From: Elymus sibiricus
Taxonomy: Eukaryota > Streptophyta > Magnoliopsida > Poales > Poaceae
DNA length: 64,000 bases
Direction: 5' to 3'
NCBI GenBank assembly: GCA_039707655.1
Contig: CM077664.1
Location: forward strand, 199,944,195 to 200,008,194
Below are positions 56,626 through 64,000 of this stretch, piece by piece. The translations under genes were made by a program, and so were the position numbers. The notes beneath the pieces were generated by a model. It ran no database searches. It was not told the origin of the DNA and worked only from the letters and a program-made list of their open reading frames with translations. Within the stretch, counting starts at the first letter, position 1. The number at the start of each line of letters is the position of its first letter.

Positions 56626-58842
56626 ATGGCCGGTAGGAAGAGCTCTGGGCCGAGAAATAACAAGGGAGCGACGACCAAGGGCACGGAAAAAAAGAGAGGG
56701 CCCTCCGCACTGCAGAGGCCTCAAAAGATCTCTCATGGGCAAGAGAGGGCTCTCAGAAGCGCATTCGCCGCGGAGGCGAACATGCCGAGCGGGCAATGCT
56801 GAAGTCGTTAGCCCGCGACGACATGCCCGCTCAGCTCAACAAGCAAAAGGAGTTGATCGCCGGCTTGCTAAAGCTGGTGAAGGAGAGCAATGCCTCGGTT
56901 GATAAGGCGATCGGCGAAATTGTGGAACTTCGGGAGGACAAAGCGAAGCTCTGCCACGAGCTCGACCTGCTGAAGGAGGAGATCGCCGGCTGGGAGAAGT
57001 TGCAAAAGAAGAGCAGTGCCTCGGTGTAGATGCTGACCGCCATCATCGGGGAACTTATGGATGACATGGGGAAGCTCCGCACCGAGAACGTGGCTGCTGT
57101 CAAGTAACATCATGCAGACGTGAAATAGATCATCCACGCTCGCCTCGAGAGATGCTACTTGTGAGCTGCGTTGGTAATTCCCTGAAGAGGAAGGGAGATG
57201 CAGTACAGTAGAGAACAGAATTTCCCTCAGTTATGAAATCAAGGTTATCAATCCAGTAGGAGAATCACGCAACACCTCGTTAACAGTACCTGCACACAAA
57301 ACAACAAATCCTTGCACCCAACGCAAACAAGGGGTTGTCAATCCCTTGGCGGTTAATTGTAAGATTAAATTGTATGGTGATAGATAGATAGATTGAACTA
57401 AAATATAAAATAAAATAAATAAAGTAAAAGTGCAGGAAGGTATTTTTAGGATTTTTAATATATGATAGAAGTAGACCCGGGGGCCATAGTTTTCACTAGA
57501 GGCTTCTCTCATGAAAATAGCATACGGTGGGTAAACAAATTACTGTTGGGCAATTGATAGAAAAGCAAATAATCATGACGATATCCAAGGCAATGAGCAT
57601 GTATATAGGCATCATGTCCAAGACAAGTAGACCGACTCCTGCCTGCATCTACTACTATTACTCCACGCATCGACCGCTATCCAGCATGCATCTAGTGTAT
57701 TAAGTCCATAAAGAACGGAGTAACGCCTTAAGCAAGATGACATGATGTAGACAAAGTAAACTCACGCATGAATAAACCCGATCTTTTTACCCTTAATAGC
57801 AACGATACATACGTGTCATATCCCTTTCTTTCACTGGGATTGAGCACCGCAAGATCGAACCAATTACAAAGCACCTCTCCCATTGAAAGATAAATCAATC
57901 TAGTTGGCCAAACCAAATCAATAGATCGGAGAGAAATACGAAGCTATAACAATCATGCACAAAAGAGTTCAGAGAAAACTCAAATAATATTCATGGATAA
58001 TCTGATCATAAACTCACAATTCATCGGATCCCAACAAACACACCGCAAAAAGTGATTACATCGGATAGAACTCCAAGAACATCGAGGAGAACATTGTATT
58101 GAATATCAAAAAGGGAGAAGAAGCCATCTAGCTACTAACTATGGACCCGAAGGTCTGTGGTAAACTACTCACGCATCATCGGAAGGGCAGCAAGGTTGAT
58201 GTAGAGCCCCTCCATGATCGATTCCCCCTCCGGCGAAGTACCGGAAAAGGCCTCCAGATGGGATCTCTCGAGAACAGAAGCTTGCGGCGGCAAAAAAGTA
58301 TTTCGTGGACTCCTCTGTTGGTTTCCCGATTTTAGAGAATTTATAGTGGTGGAATTAAGTCAAAAGGGGCAGAGGTGGGCCCACGAGGCACCAGGGCGCG
58401 CCTGCCCCCCCCCCCCAGGCGCGCCCTGGTGGCTCGTGGCCACCTCCTCTGGCTTCTGGCCTCCTCCCGGAGCTTCTAGTGTCTCTTATGTCCAGAAAAA
58501 AATCTCCAAAAAGTTTCGTGGCATTTGGACTTCGTTTGGTACTGATATTCTGGAAAACCAAAAACAGGCAAAAAAATAGCAACTGGCACTGGGCACTAAG
58601 TTAATAGGTTAGTCCCAAAAAATGATATATAATTGCTGTAAATGTATATAAAAACATCCAAGATTGATACTATAATAGCATGGAACTATCAAAAATTATA
58701 GATACGTTGGAGACGTATCAAGAAATCCCGCGCCATGGAAGCAATGAAGAAGATGGCGGATGAGAGGCGAGAGGAGATGAAGGTCGTGGAGGCGATGAAG
58801 AAGTAGTTAGAACTCCGCACCCAGCAACCCTTCATGAAGTAG
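56626..58842 (+). pseudogene. Coiled-coil gene fragment, broken by stops, a frameshift and a solo LTR
   Basis: The ATG at 56626 (GCTATGGCC context) opens a basic N-terminus (MAGRKSSGPRNNKG) of about 59 codons. The frame then shifts near 56770-56790, and a second frame from 56796 continues as a coiled coil with repeated LxKLVxESNASVDKxIGE-like heptads. In that frame TAG (57027), TAA (57105) and TAG (57126) interrupt it. After the solo LTR (57153-58720) the same protein resumes with MEAMKKMADERREEMK, another TAG at 58804 and a final TAG at 58840. It resembles a family of hypothetical grass proteins by texture only. No catalytic domain is visible. Element D separates it from its TATA box at 39236. 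Confidence 0.65.
57153..58720 (-). mobile_element. Solo LTR (1568 bp), TSD AGAGA/AGAAA
   Basis: This is the same family as 19847-21404. On the plus strand it starts TGCTACTTGTGAGCTGCG and ends GGAGACGTATCA. It is flanked by AGAGA (57148-57152) and AGAAA (58721-58725), one mismatch. It interrupts the coiled-coil pseudogene. Confidence 0.9.
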
Positions 58843-59242
58843 AGAGCAGCACCCAGACCGTTGTCTGCGTCTTCCTTCTTTTTTTTGCGGGTAATCTTCC
58901 TTCTTCTTTTGCCCTTGTGTCTTCTTCTTTTGCCACTGTGTCTTTCGGGCGTTTCGGCATGTGTCCTATCCTGAATAGGTAAGACAATTATTATCCGTTG
59001 CCATTGTTATCATATTATTTTGTTTGTACTAAGCTGCGAGGCACAACTAAAATAGTGCTAACGATGAGCGGTGCCGTGAGATCACAAGCAAACTAGATCA
59101 TTTTTTATCGCCATATCGCACTAGGCTGCCGTGTTTCGCACTCCTCTGCATCGGGCTAGTACTCCAGTGGAAAACTAGAGTATACCGCACGGTTCTTTGC
59201 TCCTCCTTAGGTCGTCGGCAACAATTATACCTCCTTTCGCCG
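58843..59242. other. 3' flank of the pseudogene, no gene seen
   Basis: T/C-rich text with CTTCTTCTTTTGCC repeated twice (about 58901-58935) follows the last stop. It may be the former 3' UTR. A 61-codon minus-strand frame is unsupported. Confidence 0.4.
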
Positions 59243-60375
59243 ACATGTGGGACAGCCAGCATCCGGGTCGACGTGTCATGCACCAGATTAGAGTGGGGAA
59301 CGGAAGGGGAGACTTACCCCTCGCAGTAATAATGACTATAATGAGCAGTCAAATCACAAGGCCCCACCTTCCAGCAGTAATGAGCCATCAAATTACAAAG
59401 CCCCGCCTTTCCCGCAGTAAGTTGAATCCTCCTCGCCTCTCTGTCAAACCGACCAGGCAAAACTTGCCCCACCCTCGCCTTTTAAATATAGTTTTGTAAG
59501 TATCGATGGATTGCGCCATGGAGCAAAACTAACAAGCTCAAAATAAAGAAAAAGGTGGGACATATACAGCACGCTCCTCGCGTTCGCGTCGCACCTACAT
59601 GGTCGGTCTGGCACGCCGCTCACGGAATGGAACGTGCGTCGGCTGAGTTACTACTAAAGTAGAAAAGAGAGAACATCGATACTAGTACAGTACGTACGTA
59701 GTACTACTATACTAGTATATGATGTTGGATGTGGGACAGCCAACATCTGGATCGATGTTTCATGCACCAAATTATGCATAGTACTACGTGCTTAGATGGG
59801 GTGCTAAAGTCTTTGTTTGACAACTAAACTCCTTCATGCGTTGCGTAAACTTCTCTTATTTAAGTGTTTTGCATAGGTCCGCGCGCTTCGCATTCGTTCT
59901 TCCTGGGGTCACCAAACTCCTCTCTCTTCTCTTTACTCCTACCTTGTCACATCAGATTTTTTTTGCATATGTGGCATGCTTAGCATCTGTACACCATGGA
60001 GGGGAGACTCACCCCAGTCGTAGCGCCACAGTAATAATGACTATGATGAGCAGTCAAATCACAAGGCCCCACCTTTCCAGCAGTAACGAGCCGTCAAATC
60101 ACACAGCCCCACCTTTCCAGCAGTAAGTTGAATCCGCTACTCCCTCATCCTCCTCGCCTCTCTATCGAACCGACTAGGCAAAACTGCCTCGCCTAACGCG
60201 CGGGAAAAGCCCCGTCCTCCACTTTTAAATATAATTTTGTATCGATGGATTGCGCCATGGAGCAAAACAAAAAGAAAATGATGGTACTACATGTATACAG
60301 CACGCACGTCATGTTCGCGTCGCACCCCACACGGTCGGTCGGTCCGGCACGCCGCTCGCGGAATGGAACGTGAGT
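59243..60375. repeat. Direct duplication of a low-copy block of about 0.4-0.6 kb
   Basis: Block 59243-59650 (GTGGGACAGCCAGCATC, GAGCAGTCAAATCACAAGG, TTGAATCC, GATTGCGCCATGG, then the GGTCGGTC and GGAATGGAACGTG motifs) recurs in the same order at 59728-60375 with substitutions and a longer spacer. Within each block GCCCCACCTTTCCAGCAGTA is itself repeated twice. No ORF of note is shared. Confidence 0.8.
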
Positions 60376-60951
60376 CATCTTGCGTTTGCACTCACATGTG
60401 GGACCGCAATTGAGCAGCCGACCATAGGCACACTCTCCCCCGTCCCTCAAGCCCCACGCGTCGGCTTAGTTGTACTAGAAGAGAGACACTAGCGATAGTA
60501 CTAGAGTAGTGATGTACACACGTCGTTGCCTGGACGATCCCTACACGACAGGGGAGAACAGTTCGTCCATCCATGTGACCAGAGTCCAGCAGACGGTTGG
60601 ATTGGCTATCGTCTACATATCGTGCAGGCTGTGTCGTACTAACATATGGCTGTAGTTCTATTGATAAATCTAAAAAAAAGTAGGAGCACTAAGTATATTG
60701 GAATACCAATAAAATTTGAATCCATTCTCGGTATGAATACAAATCTAGTCCACTCACCCTAGGTGGCTAGGGCAACCTCTCCCCTCCATGCTTCACCGAT
60801 GAGCTGGTGGATTCACCCCTCCCCTCTTCCCACCGCTCCATCGACCGGTGGCGGGGAGGGGAATCCCGGTGCCTATGCTCTGGTTATTAGTTTATGTTAG
60901 GGGTTATAGTCCTCGCACGCGCAAGGCTCAGGCGGACGATGTCGGCGCTGC
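60376..60951. other. No gene seen
   Basis: Mixed sequence; the C/T-rich part around 60770-60870 has short opposing GGGGAGGGG/CCCCTCCCC tracts. No supported frame. Confidence 0.4.
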
Positions 60952-61500
60952 TTCTCCGAGTCTGTCTTCCGAGCTCTGATCCTCCTTGAGTTCATTCGTC
61001 TAGACATAGTCGATGGAACTCCAACGTAGATTCTTGCCGTCTCCTTTGGGGCGGTGAGGTTAAGGTTTCTTGTCATCCGGCGAGATTTGGTGTCATGTGC
61101 TTCGGATCAATGCGGGGGTTAAACAACGACAACTGAGTTCCTCCAGGGCGCTGGTTATTAGGGGCACATGCACGAAGACTACTCGGTTGCCATCAAGAAG
61201 GTGAAGCCGGCTACGTTAGGACATCGACGACATCGATTGACGCCTTTTCTATGAGTTTTCTCTTTGAGCTTTGATCCTCATTGAGTTTGTCCATCGGGAC
61301 GTAGTCGATGGAGCTCCGGCGTAGATTCATGTTGTCTCCTTGGGGCAGTGAGGTTAACGTTTCTTGTCATATGGGAAAATTTGGTGTTATATTAATTAGG
61401 TGCTTCAGATCAATGATGACAACTACGCCTCCGGGGTGCTTCTCCTTAGGGGCACGTGCACGAAGACTCCTCGACACTCATTGACGAGGTCAAGCCGGCT
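60952..61500. repeat. Tandem duplication of a block of about 250-300 bp
   Basis: Copy 1 (about 60952-61200) and copy 2 (about 61256-61500) share GAGCTCTGATCCTC, ACGTAGTCGATGGA, GGGGCACRTGCACGAAGACT and GGTSAAGCCGGCT in the same order. Neither copy keeps an open frame longer than 82 codons. It could derive from a gene 3' region or a non-LTR element; neither is supported. Confidence 0.7.
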
Positions 61501-62130
61501 CTGGTAGGATAGCAGCGACAACGACGCGTCGACGGCTCTTTCTGACTGCAGTTGGGTGTTCGCTGGTCTCGGAATTTGGATGTATTTTTTTATCAGAGAT
61601 GCTATGTACTTGCAAACATTTACAATAGACCCGGTCTCCCTCAAAAAAGGTTGCATATAGTTTATGTTCAAAATCAGAACAAAGATTGATGGCTCTTACA
61701 TTTTTTTGCAAATGCTAAGATCGCGAATTTTCAGAAATTTGATTTCCCTTTATGTTGGAAACAATACATTTCAAGCTCTAGGTAGCTATTCAAAATGTAA
61801 ATTGTGCATGTTTTATAAGTATAGTGTGGTAAGCAAACAAAATGTATGGTGTGCCCCCATTTAGATGTGAACTGCAAAAGCCACACATTACCTCAAATTC
61901 AAACTACTTAGTCCATGGATGCAATGTGTTCAAACGGTGCCATCGACATCTCAAATTCAAAAGAGTTTGAGCTTGTTCGTTCTATATTTTCACCCATGAT
62001 AATTTGACCCGTGTGGTTGTTCAATTAATGGAGGGTCGGGGACCAGAAGTGAACAATACAAAGTGCGACCTGGCTCGTACGCAATTTTAAACGATTATTT
62101 TTATGGAGAGAAAAAAAAGAAAACTACTCC
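61501..62130. other. No gene seen; block shared with 34 kb
   Basis: The stretch 61857-61990 (ATTTAGATGTGAACTGC, AAAGCCACACATTA, CTCAAATTCAAA) matches the order of words at 34275-34425. Positions 61996-62040 (TGATAATTTGAC, TTCAATTAATGGA) resemble 38034-38085. Other frames are unsupported. Confidence 0.5.
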
Positions 62131-62136
62131 ACTATA

Positions 62137-62485
62137 TGTATATAAGCAGGAGCCTCCGCTCTTGCTTGCTAGGGTTGCTGTCTTCACACACTCATCCTCT
62201 CCAGATCTAAACATGACAGCGGTGGCCACACTCTCTCTCTGCTCACCGCTGGTGATAGATCTGGCCGGATCCCCTCCGCCGGGGAAGGGGTGAAGGTGCA
62301 ACGTTCATGCGGTCCTCGTCGGCGACGGAGCAAACCCACTGTCGGCGCGTCCCGATACGCGTGCCTTGCCATTCTCTCCCACATAGCGCCGACTAGGGAG
62401 GGCCTTCGACCCAGTCTTCCTCGCTGCCGTGGTGTGGGCAGATCCGGCCTCCCGCCGCCCACCTAGCCAAATCCCGACGAACCTC
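62137..62485 (+). promoter_or_regulatory. Possible promoter and first exon
   Basis: TATATAAG near 62140 is followed by a short GC-rising stretch with a 26-codon frame from the ATG at 62213. A donor-like CCTCAG|GTATAAC lies near 62485. No downstream coding exon was recognised within the window, so this is a weak candidate for the start of a gene or a decayed LTR. Confidence 0.2.
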
Positions 62486-62640
62486 AGGTATAACTTCCTT
62501 CGACATCGGCCTTGCTCTACTGCCCCAGGTCCCCACGTTGATGCATGTGAATCTTTTTCTACTTGTCAGCCCCCCTCGCAGATTAGCTCGATCGGCTGTT
62601 CCAAAGCCACCTAAATTATTACTATTAGGGGTAAAGCTAC

Positions 62641-62880
62641 TTCATGTAGTCGAATCTACGACTTGGTTCAAAGTGGGAAGAACGGGGGAAAAGTCCTAGC
62701 ATGACTCTAGGACTTGGTTCAAAGAGGAAAGATTGGGGTGGGGGTAGTAGAGACTGGCTACCCAACCGGTCTCTTGGTTGAAAAGGGAAATAAAGGGAAA
62801 ACAAAGTACAAACTGGATATAGAACCGATCTACTGGTTGAAAAAGGAAAGAAAGTGGGGACTGGGGGACAAGTCAACAGA
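62641..62880. repeat. Degenerate tandem repeat, about 60-bp period, four units
   Basis: Units begin near 62660, 62711, 62771 and 62831 with CTTGGTTCAAAG or CTGGTTGAAAA, followed by a purine run ending in GGGG. The array is strongly purine-biased on the plus strand. Confidence 0.75.
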
Positions 62881-63059
62881 GTATTTCCGGCACTAGATTT
62901 GCTGCCCTCACATAGTAAAAGGTGGCTATAGTGTACAAAAATGGGACCAACCCAGATATCCTGTTTGGATGTTTGTTTGCATCACCACTTTATGCATCGG
63001 TGGAGGTACATGGTGCTGGTGCGCCCACTGTCTGATACCCTTATGGCAATTTTTAGCTG

Positions 63060-63400
63060 TTGTTAATCTAATGCCCCTGGTAAAATGCAACAATCTCATT
63101 GTTAAATTAAGCACATGTTTAACCAATGTTGTTTTTTAATGTAATGCCCCCAGTAATATGAAGCAATGGCCATGTTTTAATGTCCTACTATATTTCCCGT
63201 TAAGATAAGTAAGTTGCTTCTTTTCATTAGAAATGCAACTGTCCTGGTCTGCCTACTGTAACATGCCCTTATACCAACTCTTTAGCACCTGTTAATCTAA
63301 TGTAGCTGGTAAAATCAAGCAATGGCACCATTAAAGTAATGTCAAATTTAACAGTTATCATTGTTAATCTTAATGCCCCCGGTAGTACAAAGCAATGCTG
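63060..63400. repeat. Degenerate repeat GTTAATCTAATGCCCCCGGTA, four units
   Basis: Similar blocks start near 63062, 63130, 63292 and 63363. Each continues as GTAAAAT/GTAATAT then AAGCAATGG, and TTAAGATAAGTA occurs between some units. No coding frame. Confidence 0.7.
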
Positions 63401-63564
63401 CAGCTTTAGAAATTGCTACTGTCCTTCTATGATTGCCATTAAGATAAGTACGATGCTTTTTTCATTTGACGTATGTTTCATCACTTGTTATTCACCCGCC
63501 TTTCTACCTATTTGTGCAAACAGAGATATACATTTCACAACGTTGCTATTGTGACCTTTTGGTT

Positions 63565-63610
63565 AACTGCACAAAACACTTCTTTTTTGGAAAGAGTGTC
63601 TTGTGCAGTT
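63565..63610. repeat. Inverted repeat AACTGCACAA / TTGTGCAGTT
   Basis: A 10-bp perfect stem with a 26-nt loop. The related word TTAGTTGAACTGCACAAAAG recurs at 63807. It may be the remnant of a small inverted-repeat element. Confidence 0.5.
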
Positions 63611-64000
63611 CTACTAAAATGTCACACGGGCAACATCTCTTGATTTTAGTGGAAACGCACAAAGGGTGATTGGAGTTCCTAACCTTCTCGTTGAACTCTG
63701 TGGTTAATCTCCTCCAACAGTTAATTAGCCTTTGCAAGATTAGCCGTCACTGTCACCACAATGGCACTTTGCACATATTTGTGTAACGAACATGGACGCT
63801 TGATTTTAGTTGAACTGCACAAAAGCATATCCAAATTATAGTTGCACATTCCACGATCTTGACGACCAACCTTGATGTTGCTCAGTTTTAGTGGAACTAA
63901 TGAAGAAGTTGCCAGCTCATGGGACCAAGTACTTCCTGCTAACTGCATGATGCAACCCATAAACTGAACCGGTTTCAGTATTGCAGCAAATCCTTGAATC
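63611..64000. other. No gene seen
   Basis: Low-copy-looking sequence with CTTGATTTTAGT repeated (63639, 63799) and no supported frame up to the window edge. Confidence 0.4.

Noticed and set aside
1..64000. tRNA, rRNA, CRISPR arrays or bacterial-type operons
   Set aside because: None seen; tRNA-like matches are only the primer-binding sites of retrotransposons.

Overview
The window is intergenic chromosomal DNA from a large-genome grass, almost certainly a Triticeae species (wheat, Aegilops or barley type). The evidence is an Angela/BARE-1/WIS-type Copia element, Athila-like Gypsy elements whose LTRs run TGATACGTCTCC to CA, a CACTA element of the CACTACCAAAA type, and the fact that nearly every large open frame is a retrotransposon protein or its shadow. 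No bacterial operon, rRNA, tRNA or CRISPR signal was seen. Family names are from recognition only and were not checked against a database.

Layout, left to right. Positions 1-11871 are pieces of a Gypsy family with about 4.2 kb LTRs ('family B'). A plus-oriented LTR end (1-1743) abuts a minus-oriented LTR, and that LTR is split by a complete but dead Copia element (2057-10622, TSD CCAGC). Positions 11872 to about 24.5 kb are one minus-strand Athila-like element ('element A'). It has a gag-protease region broken by three solo LTRs (16666-18308, TSD CGTGG; 19847-21404, TSD CATGG/TATGG; 21514-23038, TSD TGATC), no reverse transcriptase or integrase, and an intact 440-codon ORF with its own promoter-like and intron-like leader and an array of hairpin repeats. 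A Copia LTR fragment ends at 25658. From 26470 to about 33.6 kb lies a CACTA-like element with a degenerate multi-exon gene and several duplicated exons; its right end was not found.

From about 33.6 to 39.3 kb the DNA is AT- and CA-rich and low-copy-looking, with microsatellites, a GC-rich solo LTR (35412-36299, TSD ATATC) and one plausible unknown single-exon gene (38355-38882). Positions 39282-56582 are one nested insertion: a non-autonomous Gypsy element ('element D', TSD CCTCC) whose 3' LTR was later hit by a full family-B element (45573-55322, TSD GCATC). Removing D joins a TATA box at 39236 to the start codon at 56626 of a coiled-coil gene. That gene is itself a pseudogene, with three stops, a frameshift and a further solo LTR (57153-58720). 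The last 5 kb (58.8-64 kb) consists of locally duplicated low-copy blocks, some shared with the 34-38 kb block on the far side of D.

Little here works as cellular machinery. The biology is retrotransposon layering: insertion, LTR-LTR recombination to solo LTRs, and non-autonomous derivatives that keep PBS, PPT and LTRs but lose pol. The most unusual signals are the covarying hairpin family of element A, the promoter-plus-intron organisation of its intact ORF, the in-frame deletion-fusion ORF of the family-B element, and the unrecognised ORF of element D.
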